DNA of 64,000 bases from Collinsella sp. OM04-5 (GTDB lineage: Bacteria > Actinomycetota > Coriobacteriia > Coriobacteriales > Coriobacteriaceae), in the NCBI RefSeq assembly GCF_003439125.1, contig NZ_QSUU01000008.1, positions 8,749 through 72,748 on the forward strand, written 5' to 3'. Position 1 is the first letter of the stretch, and every line of letters starts with the position of its first letter. The notes beneath the pieces are model-generated. The model did no database searches. It had not been told where the DNA came from and saw nothing but the letters and a program-made list of their open reading frames with translations. Positions 8,544 to 17,801 of this stretch are shown piece by piece. The position numbers and the translations under genes were made by a program.

Positions 8544-9419
8544 TTACACCAACCAAGGCTCCTCTTCATACTTTTCCGCATAGGGAGAATGACACCTACT
8601 AGCAAACTCGTAAACCAGTACGTAGAGTTCATATGCATCGCGATCTAAGCGCGCCATTCCTTCTCGGTCGTATCGTGTCTGTTCCTTTTCACACTTTTTA
8701 ATAGCGCTAAGCAAGTCGTAGTAGCCACAGTCTCGGCTGTTAAAATGATGACATTTTCCGACAATATCTTGATAATCATTGCGAATTGCATCAATTTTTC
8801 TAGCAATGGCAGATATTTGTTTGAACTTACATGTCCCAGGAAAGTATGCAAGCTTTGATTTCAGAATGTAGACTTCGTCTTCGGAGGGAAATATAGCCTC
8901 CAATCGAAGATAGGATCCTACTGACTTTCGAAGTCTATTCTCCAAATGAAGCAGATATCGTCGCGTATGAGAATCTTCATCTGAGTAGTAGCGCTCGCAT
9001 TCATCCCTTTCGCAATGTTCAATTGCCTGAACTAAAGAATCCCTTTGTTCATGCCTATCATCCGATATGCAAAGCAATTGGGAGACGTATGACTCTTCTT
9101 CCTCGTAATAAGCCAAAAGAAGTCCCAAGGTATCTTCGCATCGAGATAGATGCTCAATGTAGCATTCATCCATTCCGCCCAGCTCAGACAATAACGGCTG
9201 AATGCCAAATAAAAAACGATCTTCAAGTTCCCGACATCGGTCGCTGTATTCAATTACCCCAACAAACAAAGATGATATTCCTGCACCTAAAACCGCTACC
9301 AAAACCTCGTTCATCTGTTCATCCGTCAAAATGACCGCGTTTAGAGGGCAAATATAGAAAATAAACGAGATAGCAGCAATGATGGATGACGCAAATACGA
9401 TCGTTCTCGATAATCTCAT
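8544..9419 (-). CDS. Unknown protein with two N-terminal membrane segments, 291 aa
   Basis: I do not recognise this family. Residues 6-31 (TIVFASSIIAAISFIFYICP) and 38-58 (VLVAVLGAGISSLFVGVIEY) form two membrane helices. About 230 mostly helical, highly charged residues follow, rich in Cys, Glu, Tyr and Arg (LSRCEDTLGLLLAYYEEEES and AIEHCERDECERYYSDEDS). The large soluble part should face the cytoplasm. No enzymatic motif is visible. It shares the direction and AT-rich composition of the Abi_2 gene downstream (281-bp gap) and lies in the same repeat-bounded segment, so it may be an accessory of that system or an independent cargo gene. Confidence 0.6.
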   Translation of the reverse strand: MRLSRTIVFASSIIAAISFIFYICPLNAVILTDEQMNEVLVAVLGAGISSLFVGVIEYSDRCRELEDRFLFGIQPLLSELGGMDECYIEHLSRCEDTLGLLLAYYEEEESYVSQLLCISDDRHEQRDSLVQAIEHCERDECERYYSDEDSHTRRYLLHLENRLRKSVGSYLRLEAIFPSEDEVYILKSKLAYFPGTCKFKQISAIARKIDAIRNDYQDIVGKCHHFNSRDCGYYDLLSAIKKCEKEQTRYDREGMARLDRDAYELYVLVYEFASRCHSPYAEKYEEEPWLV

Positions 9420-9535
9420 GCTGTTTCACCCTTAGACAAGCGGACTGCGTTTGAAATCCCAATAATCGCATCAACACGCATAAGAAAAGCTAAGCGTAGG
9501 CTCCACGAATCAAACACCAGAGATATAGCAAAAAC

Positions 9536-9590
9536 CCAACGCTCTCACAGCTCCTGAGCACCCTATGCTGGATTTTCACATCACCTCGCA
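9536..9590 (-). repeat. Conserved 3' flank of the glycosyltransferase gene, copy A
   Basis: This 55-bp stretch directly after the stop of the glycosyltransferase gene recurs, with substitutions, after the partial 3' ends at 2357-2412 and 6762-6816. Shared words include ATCC(A/G)GCA and AGAGC. Conservation of an untranslated flank shows that the repeats are DNA units and not merely protein domains. Confidence 0.7.
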
Positions 9591-12077
9591 CTAAAGCGAG
9601 AAGTACTCACTGTCGGAGGATAGATTTGGCCCGAGCCACGGGTCGCCATCGAGAAAGAACTCAGGCCAGCGCTGCATGAACAGCGCCTGCTCGCGCTTCC
9701 AGCGGCGCAGTTTTTCCTCGTTGGCCTCTTCCCTGCCGCGCGAGGTGAACTCGTAGTGGTACAGCTCCGCATAGGGCGTAAAGATGGTACGGTAGCCCGC
9801 CTCCCACACGCGCAGGCAAAAGTCCGCATCGTTAAAGCCGACGGCGAATTTCTCATTATAGCCTCCGACCTGCTCAAATACGTCACGGCGTACCATCTGG
9901 CAGGCGCCCGTCACGGCACTAAAGTTGCCCGGGCGCACAGCGCGGGCAAGATAGCCCTCGCGCTTTGCCGAGAAGTCCTGGTTGGCATGGGCAAGTGCGC
10001 CACGCACGCCAACTAAAATGCCGGCATGTTGCACCAGATGATCGGCAAAGTAGAGTTTGGCGCCCACCACGCCTGCATCGGGACGCTGCAGATACCCCAT
10101 CATCTCTTCGATGAAGTCCGGGCTTATGACCTCGGTATCGTTGTTGAGCAGCAGCAGGTAGTCGCCCTTGGCGTGCTCCACACCAAAGTTAATGATTTTG
10201 GAGTAATTGAACTCGCCCGGCCAGTACATAACGCGCGCGATGCCCTTGCCTTCGGATGCTGCAGCCACACGTTCTGGCAGGGTTTCGTAATACGCAAACG
10301 TCTCCGGGGCTTCGCTGTTGTTCTCCACCAAAACGATCTCGTAGTTGGTATACGTTGCCTTCTGGGCGATCGACATCACACAGGCGTCGAGCGTCTCAAT
10401 GTGATCCTTGGTCGGAATCACAATGCTCACCAGCGGCGCAGGCTCCGGCAGCGCATAGCGCATGCGGTAGACAAACGGCGTCTCGGTCTCCTCGACCGTT
10501 CCGCAAATGCCCAGCGCGTCAAAGTGACACTGAAGCGCAAGGCGCCCGGCTTCGATAGCATACGGCTTGCTATCGGCAGAGCCATCGGCGGTCGATCCCG
10601 GATGCACGCGCCAGTGATACAGCACATGCGCAACGTGCTCAAACCGCGCGCCGGCTGCAAGGCAGCGGAGCGTCAGGTCGTAGTCCTGGGCACCCGCAAC
10701 GTCTTCTGGGGACGTGCCAATGTAATCGATGAGCGTCTTCTCCACCATCAGGAAATGCGTCACGCAGTTATGGCTATAGAGCAGGTCGACGTTGAGCTTG
10801 GTCTTAAAGACCGGCTGGCCCCACTCCCCCGTTTTCTGGAACATGTCCTCATCGCAGAACAGGACCTGGGGACGCTCGTCCTCGGCAGCCTTGTTCAGCA
10901 CGGCAACATAGTGGAATAACGCGTCCGGTTCCAGAATGTCGTCATGGTCCAAGAACGCGATGTAGTCGCCCGTCGCATGCTCAATACCAGCGTTGGTGTT
11001 GACCACAATGCCGCCGTTGCCGGGAAGACCGATGCGACGGATGCGCTCGTCATTGGCATCCGCCGCAAGATTGGCCACCGCATCCCATTCGGGTGAGGCG
11101 TCCATGAGCAGCAGTTCCCAGTTGTCATAGCTCTGGGCTAGCACCGATTCCAGCAGCTCGCGCAGGTAGACCCGATCAGTCTTGTAGCACGGCACCACAA
11201 TGCTCACGAGCGGTCTATAGGCAAAGGCCGCCGAAGCGACACGCTGGCACGCCAAATCGGCCGGCTTTGCGCGATGCTGTTCAAACCAACGTCGATAAGC
11301 TGCGTCGTCTGCACGCGCGTCCTTCATGCGGTTCCAGCTGTCGTCGACCATGCCGTTGTACAGGCGACCATCCATGGCGCAAAAACCGCTCTGGATTAGG
11401 CCCGTGGGATCAGCCGCAATCGCGACAAAATCACGTATATCCTGGGGCATCTCAACGCTCAAATACGTTTTATTGACGCGGCATCCGTTCTGCTGCGGCA
11501 CATCGATCTGCGATTCAAACACATGCACGGTGACATCGATGGCATTCATATGCGCATCGAAAATCTGGAGCTCAGGGGTGCACTTGGAGTCCCCCACCCA
11601 CGTAACCTCATAGCGCCACACCGCGCCGGCGTCTGCCGGCAAATAGCGAATGGCATCGATCTCGTAGCGGCCGCAGTGTTCGCCACGCTGCGCATCGCGG
11701 ATAAGCGCACACAGCGCAGACTTTGCTTTGTAGTTAATCTTGGATTCCAGCTTGGCCACGCGGCTATCGAGGCGAATGGAGCCCAACCTTTGGCCACCGG
11801 ATGCAAAAACGACATCCATCGACGAGCCATCCAAAAACGGAAGCACCAAGACGGCGAGCTCGCGCCCGTAATCGGAAACGGAAGGGCAAAGCGCCAGCAC
11901 GCGGCCATGATCGACCGGGAGCACCAGCGACGGCACGCAAGAACCGCTCGTCGTCGCATGGGCAAACGCTTGAGAACCCTCCCACTCAATAAGCGCGGCG
12001 ACATCCTGACCGGCAAAACGAAGCAACACAAACAGACGGCCCTGACTGCGGCAAAGTGCCAAACGCTTGATACTCAT
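9591..12077 (-). CDS. Bidomain family-2 glycosyltransferase, 828 aa
   Basis: After a beta-rich N-terminal region (about residues 1-280) come two GT-A modules of family 2. The first starts near 285 with LVSIVVPCYKTDRVYLREL and has the nucleotide-binding DHDD (FLDHDDILEPDALF). The second starts near 540 with PLVSIVIPTKDHIETLDAC and has LLLNNDTEVISPDFIEEMM. The C-terminal HYEFTSRGREEANEEKLRRW is typical of rhamnan-type synthases and similar polysaccharide glycosyltransferases. It probably adds sugars to a growing surface polysaccharide from nucleotide-sugar donors at the cytoplasmic face. It is the last gene of a five-gene minus-strand cluster, and its ATG touches the stop of the preceding gene. 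Its 3' end is the intact source of the partial copies at 2.4 and 6.9 kb. The exact sugar cannot be read from sequence. Confidence 0.85.
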   Translation of the reverse strand: MSIKRLALCRSQGRLFVLLRFAGQDVAALIEWEGSQAFAHATTSGSCVPSLVLPVDHGRVLALCPSVSDYGRELAVLVLPFLDGSSMDVVFASGGQRLGSIRLDSRVAKLESKINYKAKSALCALIRDAQRGEHCGRYEIDAIRYLPADAGAVWRYEVTWVGDSKCTPELQIFDAHMNAIDVTVHVFESQIDVPQQNGCRVNKTYLSVEMPQDIRDFVAIAADPTGLIQSGFCAMDGRLYNGMVDDSWNRMKDARADDAAYRRWFEQHRAKPADLACQRVASAAFAYRPLVSIVVPCYKTDRVYLRELLESVLAQSYDNWELLLMDASPEWDAVANLAADANDERIRRIGLPGNGGIVVNTNAGIEHATGDYIAFLDHDDILEPDALFHYVAVLNKAAEDERPQVLFCDEDMFQKTGEWGQPVFKTKLNVDLLYSHNCVTHFLMVEKTLIDYIGTSPEDVAGAQDYDLTLRCLAAGARFEHVAHVLYHWRVHPGSTADGSADSKPYAIEAGRLALQCHFDALGICGTVEETETPFVYRMRYALPEPAPLVSIVIPTKDHIETLDACVMSIAQKATYTNYEIVLVENNSEAPETFAYYETLPERVAAASEGKGIARVMYWPGEFNYSKIINFGVEHAKGDYLLLLNNDTEVISPDFIEEMMGYLQRPDAGVVGAKLYFADHLVQHAGILVGVRGALAHANQDFSAKREGYLARAVRPGNFSAVTGACQMVRRDVFEQVGGYNEKFAVGFNDADFCLRVWEAGYRTIFTPYAELYHYEFTSRGREEANEEKLRRWKREQALFMQRWPEFFLDGDPWLGPNLSSDSEYFSL

Positions 12078-13145
12078 CTATACTTCTCGCTTTCCCAGGG
12101 CGTTCGCTGCCATGCGTTTGCAGGCACCCAGGCGCCCAAACCTCAAGACGTCGTAATCGAACATGAGCTTCTTGCACCCACGGGCATTGGGGGCCTTGCT
12201 GGTAAGCGCCACACGCACCATAGCAGCAACAGAAGGAGCGCATTGTGCGAGCGCATCATCGCTGCCCACGGCAGAACCGGCAAGTGCCGTGGCAACGGCA
12301 GCAAACACCTTGCCGCAGTCCGAACCCAGCAACCTGAGCGCATCGTACAGCACCAGGTCGCAGAGGAAGTACGCCAGGTCATCGGCATGCTGAGCATCGA
12401 GACCGTCGCGCTGCCAGTCAGCCAGCACCGCGGAGTAAATCTTCACGTGCTCCAGCAGACGCGTCTCGTCGTCATAGCGCATGGTGTCCATAAGTGAGCC
12501 CTTGCGCGCCACGCGGTAGTCATACAGCTTGTTCGAAATAAGCGCGCTCTTGCGCGATCGACCGTACACGGCAAAATCGAAGACCTGGTCCTCGCCATAC
12601 TTAACGGTTTCGTCGAACACGATCCCGTTGCCCAACAAAAACTCACGTTTGCAGGCGGTGCGCCATGCAAAGGGGCGAGACGCTTCCTTAAACAGCAGGC
12701 CAGAGCTATAGCCTTCAAACGACACATCGCGTGGGCTCAGCACATAGTTAAGCCACGGATACCCCGCCTCGAGCGGGTACGGATTCGCGCCAAAGGTCAA
12801 AACGTCGCAGTCCTCGCGCTCAAAGGCGTCGACGATCACGCGGCATGCATCGGGCGTAAAGCGATCGTCGGAATCCAAAAACGCAACGATAGGCGCCGTG
12901 GACGCGGCGATGCCTGCATTACGCGCGCTCGACAGGCCGCCGTTCTCCTTATCGACCAGCGTAAAGCGTGCGTCCTTTTCGCAATAGGCAGCCGCAATAT
13001 CGCGCGAGCCGTCCGGCGAGCCATCGTTGACCAGCACGCCTTCCCAATCGGGCATGTCCTGCGCAAGCAGGGAGTCCAGGCACCAGGCCAGGCACTCCTC
13101 CACTTTATAGATGGGAACGACAACGGAAATCTTGGGGGTAGCCAT
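12078..13145 (-). CDS. Family-2 glycosyltransferase, 355 aa
   Basis: One GT-A domain begins at the N-terminus: PKISVVVPIYKVEECLAWCL, then VNDGSPDGS, ENGGLSSARNAGI and the metal-binding FLDSDDRFTPDA. A C-terminal helical region follows that is shared with other GT2 proteins of capsule clusters. ATG at 13145 is preferred to the GTG six bases upstream because TAGGAG lies about nine bases before it. The stop TAG directly precedes the ATG of the next gene, so the two are translationally coupled. Donor and acceptor are unknown. Confidence 0.85.
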   Translation of the reverse strand: MATPKISVVVPIYKVEECLAWCLDSLLAQDMPDWEGVLVNDGSPDGSRDIAAAYCEKDARFTLVDKENGGLSSARNAGIAASTAPIVAFLDSDDRFTPDACRVIVDAFEREDCDVLTFGANPYPLEAGYPWLNYVLSPRDVSFEGYSSGLLFKEASRPFAWRTACKREFLLGNGIVFDETVKYGEDQVFDFAVYGRSRKSALISNKLYDYRVARKGSLMDTMRYDDETRLLEHVKIYSAVLADWQRDGLDAQHADDLAYFLCDLVLYDALRLLGSDCGKVFAAVATALAGSAVGSDDALAQCAPSVAAMVRVALTSKAPNARGCKKLMFDYDVLRFGRLGACKRMAANALGKREV

Positions 13146-13157
13146 AGTCACTCGCTC

Positions 13158-14276
13158 CTACTGTGCGGCCGGAACATCATCAGGGTGCGGGTTGCCGCCG
13201 TAGGTGCGCTGATACGTCAGCACGCGCCAGACCAGCGGCAGGCCGCCAATCTTAAAGTAATGCTTAAACGTATTGAGCTTGCCCGGCTTCTTAAAGTCAA
13301 AGCGCGAATCGATATAGGCGCGGGGCGACTTGACCATCAGGCGCAAGTCGGTCTCGCCACGTGGATCGAACAGCGACAGGTCAAAGCGACCGGCATCCCA
13401 ATCGGACTTGAGCTCGGGAGAGGCCTTCTCCCAAAACTGCTCACGCAGCTCATCGACCAGGCGCTCATCATTCCAACGGTACGTATCGACCTTCATGCGC
13501 ATTAAGATACCCTGAAGCTGAGCATTAAGCTCGGGACGTTGATCCAAAAAACGTTGCATCTCGGCATATTCGTCGCACACGCAAAACACCTTGTTGGGCG
13601 AATTAACGGAGCTCTTCTCGTTATCCTGGCGATAGCACAAAATGGGATCCGCAATAAACGCGGCACGCTCGGCGCAAGCCCAAACCTTAAAGTTAAAGCC
13701 CGCATCCTGATACGAGGCACCCGGCGTGGGAAGGAAACGGATCTGATTGTCGTTGAGGAACTCACGCCGATAGATAGCCGACCAAATGGAAGGTTTGCGG
13801 TAGAAGATGCCCGGGCGATCGACGGGGCGATACGCGGCGCCCGTCATATGCTCGTCGATGATCCCAAACAGCTCACGGCGCTCGCTGGGCGTGGACCAAT
13901 ACAGGTAAAAGTCGCCCTTTACCACATCGGCATGCTCAGTATCGGCCTTGGCGACCAGCTTTTGGAGCGAATCCTCAAACATAAAGTCGTCAGACTCAAG
14001 GATGCCCACGTACTCACCGCGCGCCATCTCCAGGCCGCGGTTCATCGAGTCGCCGTAGCCGCTGTTGGCTTTGTCGATCATCTTTACACGAGAGTCGCGC
14101 TCCATGTACTCGCGGATGATATCCGGCGAGCTATCGGTGGAGCCGTCGTTGATACAGATGATCTCGATGTCCTTGAGCGTCTGAGCCACGGCGGAATCGA
14201 GGCACTCGCGCAGGTAGCGTTCGACATTGCAGATGGGGACAAGCAGCGAAACTTTAGGGGTATCAGAGTTCTGCAA
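13158..14276 (-). CDS. Family-2 glycosyltransferase, 372 aa (TTG start)
   Basis: The GT-A domain starts at once: PKVSLLVPICNVERYLRECL, IICINDGSTDSSPDII, KANSGYGDSMNRGLEMA and the metal site LESDDFMFEDSL. The TTG at 14276 is preceded by AGGAGG six bases upstream. The open frame extends much further 5' but shows no protein-like features there. The sequence is a close paralogue of the gene at 15398-16501: both have LKDIEIICINDGST, KPSIWSA(I/V)YRR(E/D)FL and the SYRQDNE or CYRQDNE block. The two probably arose by duplication and then diverged in acceptor specificity. Confidence 0.85.
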   Translation of the reverse strand: MQNSDTPKVSLLVPICNVERYLRECLDSAVAQTLKDIEIICINDGSTDSSPDIIREYMERDSRVKMIDKANSGYGDSMNRGLEMARGEYVGILESDDFMFEDSLQKLVAKADTEHADVVKGDFYLYWSTPSERRELFGIIDEHMTGAAYRPVDRPGIFYRKPSIWSAIYRREFLNDNQIRFLPTPGASYQDAGFNFKVWACAERAAFIADPILCYRQDNEKSSVNSPNKVFCVCDEYAEMQRFLDQRPELNAQLQGILMRMKVDTYRWNDERLVDELREQFWEKASPELKSDWDAGRFDLSLFDPRGETDLRLMVKSPRAYIDSRFDFKKPGKLNTFKHYFKIGGLPLVWRVLTYQRTYGGNPHPDDVPAAQ

Positions 14277-14350
14277 GAGAACCTCCTGTTGAATAGCGTG
14301 TAACAGGGTTATTTTAGCAGCCGAGTTGCGGCGGGCGGCAGCGCTTGGAA

Positions 14351-15391
14351 CTAGAGAAAGCGCTCCAGGCAGGCTTTGAGACCGCGAGTCGAAAGATAGA
14401 ACAGCGTGGCGTCTGCCATCGAAACGCCCGTGGTCGCCGCAACGAGCTTGTGGGCAACACGGCGAACGGCGCCCTTGGCAGGCATATCCGCCCACTCCGT
14501 TCCCAAAAACGTCGTGAGGTCCATGTTGACGCGAGCCGCCACGCGAGGGAAGTCATCGGCATCCAAGCGCGCCAGGTCGAACACAATGAGGTCCAAAAAC
14601 CAAGTTATCAGCTCGCCGGGACACAGGTCCAAAAGACCGTAGGCTGCCCAGTCCTCCAAGACCTCCTCGAGCATTCTCATGTGGGCGTCAAGCTTTTTGG
14701 CGCGAGCCTCGGCACTGTTGAACTCGTGCGTCGCCGATTCGCTCTCCATCACGTAGTGGTAGAACTTGTCCGGCATGACGACGGTCTTGCGGGCAAGCGC
14801 ATAAGCCGCGAATTGGAAGACGACGTCCTCGCCCAAAGCCAAACCGGGGGCGAAGCGAATGCCTTCGCGATTAAGCAGCTCGCGCGAAAAAGCCGCACGG
14901 CAGGCATAGGGCTGCGCATTCGAATGGAACAGCAGTTGGGAATCACGGGCGCCGAAGGTACCAGCTTTGGGGCTCATGAGTTGCTGGACGCGTTTGGGGG
15001 CAGCATCGGCAGGTTCACAGACGCCCCCAAAAACGGCAGCCTCGGCATCTGCAGACTCCATGGCATGCAGCACACGCTCGACCGTCTGGGGATCGATGTA
15101 ATCGTCGGCGTCCACAAAAAAGACGGTCTCGCCCTCGGCGGCATCGATACCGGCATTTCGAGCACACGAGACACCCGCGTTTTCCTGGTCAATCACCAGT
15201 ACGCGATCGTCGGCCTGCGCGATCTGGCGCAACACGTTCAACGAATCATCAGTCGAACCGTCGTTGACGCAGACAACCTGAATCGAGCGCTCGGACTGGG
15301 CCAACAGCGAATCAACGCATCGCTGAATGGAACACGCAGAGTTGTAAACGGGGACGACAATGGTAGCTTTAGGACACGAGACCTCTCCCAT
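14351..15391 (-). CDS. Family-2 glycosyltransferase, 346 aa
   Basis: A GT-A fold begins at residue 8 with ATIVVPVYNSACSIQRCVDS, followed by VCVNDGSTDDSLNVL, ENAGVSCARNAGIDAA and FFVDADDYIDP. The C-terminal half is helical, as in capsular glycosyltransferases. It lies between the two paralogues, six bases downstream of the 15398-16501 gene and 74 bp upstream of the 13158-14276 gene. It belongs to the same minus-strand transcription unit. Donor and acceptor are not deducible. Confidence 0.85.
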   Translation of the reverse strand: MGEVSCPKATIVVPVYNSACSIQRCVDSLLAQSERSIQVVCVNDGSTDDSLNVLRQIAQADDRVLVIDQENAGVSCARNAGIDAAEGETVFFVDADDYIDPQTVERVLHAMESADAEAAVFGGVCEPADAAPKRVQQLMSPKAGTFGARDSQLLFHSNAQPYACRAAFSRELLNREGIRFAPGLALGEDVVFQFAAYALARKTVVMPDKFYHYVMESESATHEFNSAEARAKKLDAHMRMLEEVLEDWAAYGLLDLCPGELITWFLDLIVFDLARLDADDFPRVAARVNMDLTTFLGTEWADMPAKGAVRRVAHKLVAATTGVSMADATLFYLSTRGLKACLERFL

Positions 15392-15397
15392 GCCGAC

Positions 15398-16501
15398 CTA
15401 CCCCCTCAGCGATTCGATGAGGAAGGCGGCAACCACGCCTGGGCCTCCAACCGAGGCGTAATACTTAGCACGCCCCAAGGCGCCATCCGTCGCAAAACTC
15501 GGATGCTCGTCAACCCAGCCCTCAGGATCTTTGAGGATGGCAGCGAGATTCGCGCGCTTCCACGGCTTGAGGTCGTCAAGCGAAAACTCCCCCGCGTCCA
15601 AGGCCGCCTGAAACTCCTTGGCCATCTGCACCAGGAACTCCTTATAGAACTTAGGCGCCAGGCGCACGTAGTTCCACATGTACGAATCGTACTTAATGAG
15701 TTGATTGAACTTGAGCATGCGCGCGACGTCATCACCTGCGTGGTCACGGGCATAATCCTCTCGAATCCAACGCTCAATCTCGGCATACTCGGTATTGACG
15801 CAAAAGACCTTAGCCGAAGAATTGACCGAGGAATTCTCGTTGTCCTGGCGATACGACAGCACGGCATCGTGCAGGTAAACAGCCTTATCGGCGCACGCGA
15901 TCACCTTAAAGGCGAATGACGTGTCCTGAAAGGATGCCCCCGGAGTCGGCAGGAACGTAATGCCGTTGCGCTCAAGAAAATCGCGACGGTACACGGCCGA
16001 CCAAATCGACGGCTTTTGCTTAAAGAACTGAGTCGTATCGCTCGGGTGCACCGGCTTGCCGCAATCCTGAGGTCTAAACATCTCGTGCAGCGAGCGGCAC
16101 TCCTCGGGCTTAGACCAGTAGAAATCAAAGTTCGCCTTCGCAAAGTCGGCATTATTGCTATCGGCGGCCGAGACAAGCTTTTCGAGTGCGTCGGGCGCCA
16201 TAAAGTCATCGGACTCCAAGATGCCAACGTACTTGCCACGCGCCATCTCCAGACCGTGATTCATCGAGTCGCCGTAGCCGCTGTTGGCCTTGTCGATCAT
16301 CTTGACGCGCCCATCGCGCTCCATATACTCGCGGATAATCGCGGGCGATTTGTCGGTCGACCCGTCGTTAATGCAGATGATCTCAATATCCTTGAGCGTC
16401 TGCGCCAGGGCGGAATCGAGACACTCGCGCAGGTAGCGCTGAACATTGTAAATGGGGATAAGCAGCGACAGAACAGGGCTGCCAGAGGCGTTAGTAGACA
16501 A
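15398..16501 (-). CDS. Family-2 glycosyltransferase, 367 aa, first of the cluster
   Basis: The N-terminus reads VLSLLIPIYNVQRYLRECLD, then IICINDGSTDKSPAII, KANSGYGDSMNHGLEMA and LESDDFMAPDALEKL, which give the GT-A nucleotide and metal sites. It is the 5'-most gene of the minus-strand cluster. It faces a plus-strand glycosyltransferase across a 256-bp gap (16502-16757), which must hold both promoters. AAGGAGC lies nine bases before the ATG. It is a close paralogue of 13158-14276. Confidence 0.85.
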   Translation of the reverse strand: MSTNASGSPVLSLLIPIYNVQRYLRECLDSALAQTLKDIEIICINDGSTDKSPAIIREYMERDGRVKMIDKANSGYGDSMNHGLEMARGKYVGILESDDFMAPDALEKLVSAADSNNADFAKANFDFYWSKPEECRSLHEMFRPQDCGKPVHPSDTTQFFKQKPSIWSAVYRRDFLERNGITFLPTPGASFQDTSFAFKVIACADKAVYLHDAVLSYRQDNENSSVNSSAKVFCVNTEYAEIERWIREDYARDHAGDDVARMLKFNQLIKYDSYMWNYVRLAPKFYKEFLVQMAKEFQAALDAGEFSLDDLKPWKRANLAAILKDPEGWVDEHPSFATDGALGRAKYYASVGGPGVVAAFLIESLRG

Positions 16502-16757
16502 ATGTGCTCCTTAGGAAATACCTGTCGTTTCATGGTATCAAAGGGTCAGCGCGCCAGCGGACGTTTATATAATCTATGGAGCCTCTTGCGGGCAAAGTAG
16601 CCGCACGTCATGCGGCGGGCCCGTGGCAGGTTCCTGCGTTTTATTCAAAGCTTGCCGTCAAGGTGCGCCGAGCCTTTACAATAGGACAGTCCCAAGGACG
16701 TATTCGATAGCTTCCGCGCAGCGCTCGCGCGCCGCGCGTGAAAGGATATATTGCCCC

Positions 16758-17777
16758 ATGCCTTCAACCCTTCCCGCCCCCATCGATAAGCTCGCCATCG
16801 TTGTCGTCACGTACAAGCGCCAGGAACTCCTGGCCAACTTGTTCGACTCCATGACCGAGCTCACGGCAACGCCCTGGCGCATCGTGATTGTCGATAACGA
16901 GAATTCGCGCGAGACCGAGGCCATGTGCACCGCATTTAACGAGCGCCTCGCCAACCTGTGGGGCATCGACACCGACCAGCCCGATTCACAGGGTGGCACC
17001 GACCGCGTTATATACGCGCCGCAGCTTGAAAACGGTGGCGGCGCGGGTGGCTTCTCCGCCGGCACCAAATGCGCCTACGACCTGGGCGCCCAGTGGTTCT
17101 GGGTGATGGACGACGACGTGCTCGTCATCCCCGAAGGCATCGAGCGCTTGGCCAAGTGGACCGACTGTTACGACGTCATTCAGGGTTCGCGCCTGGACTT
17201 TGACGGCGGCGCCTTCTTTTGGCAGTACCAGCTCATCCTTTCGCTCGGCATCCCTAACCCCATCGCCAAGTGGGATTTGGGACCCGAGGGCTACCGCACC
17301 ATGAACCAACTGTGCTTTGAAGGCGGCATGTTCTCGCGCCGCGTGGTCGACAAGATTGGCCTGCCCGACGCGCGCTTCTTTATCTACGGCGACGATGCCT
17401 GCTACGGCTACGTGGCCAGCCAGCACTTCCCCGCCGCCGTGGTTGCCGACGTGGTGCTCAAGCGCGCCCGCGCCGTCTCTAACTGGGATATCGCCGGCAA
17501 GCGCCAGCTCAACTCCACGAGCGATACCAACCGCTACTACATCATGCGCAACCGCGGTTATCTGGCACGCTACATGCAGATTTACGGCGACTACCACCCC
17601 GTGCTGTTCCGTCTGGGCAACGCCGCGACCTTCTGCAAGGAATTCATTCGCCTGGCTGCGGTCGATAAGTGCTTTAAGACCGGTATTCCGGCGCTGCGCC
17701 GTGGCATGAAGGACGCCCGCAAGATCATCAAGGACCCCAACTGGAAACCCATGCCGCCCATGAAGGCCACCAAGTAA
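16758..17777 (+). CDS. Galactofuranosyltransferase-like family-2 glycosyltransferase, 339 aa
   Basis: The domain starts with LAIVVVTYKRQELLANLFDS, has LENGGGAGGFSAGTKCAYDL and the metal-binding WVMDDDVLV, then FIYGDDACYG. The G-G-G/A-G-G-F and W-x-x-D-D-D pattern is typical of GlfT-like and rhamnosyl GT2 enzymes that use UDP-galactofuranose or dTDP-rhamnose. The ATG at 16758 (AAAGGATA upstream) is chosen over an earlier in-frame start at 16623, because the sequence between has no domain content. It is transcribed divergently from the five-gene cluster and probably works on the same polysaccharide. Confidence 0.8.
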   Translation: MPSTLPAPIDKLAIVVVTYKRQELLANLFDSMTELTATPWRIVIVDNENSRETEAMCTAFNERLANLWGIDTDQPDSQGGTDRVIYAPQLENGGGAGGFSAGTKCAYDLGAQWFWVMDDDVLVIPEGIERLAKWTDCYDVIQGSRLDFDGGAFFWQYQLILSLGIPNPIAKWDLGPEGYRTMNQLCFEGGMFSRRVVDKIGLPDARFFIYGDDACYGYVASQHFPAAVVADVVLKRARAVSNWDIAGKRQLNSTSDTNRYYIMRNRGYLARYMQIYGDYHPVLFRLGNAATFCKEFIRLAAVDKCFKTGIPALRRGMKDARKIIKDPNWKPMPPMKATK

Positions 17778-17801
17778 CGGAAGCCGGAAACACCTCAGCG
17801 C

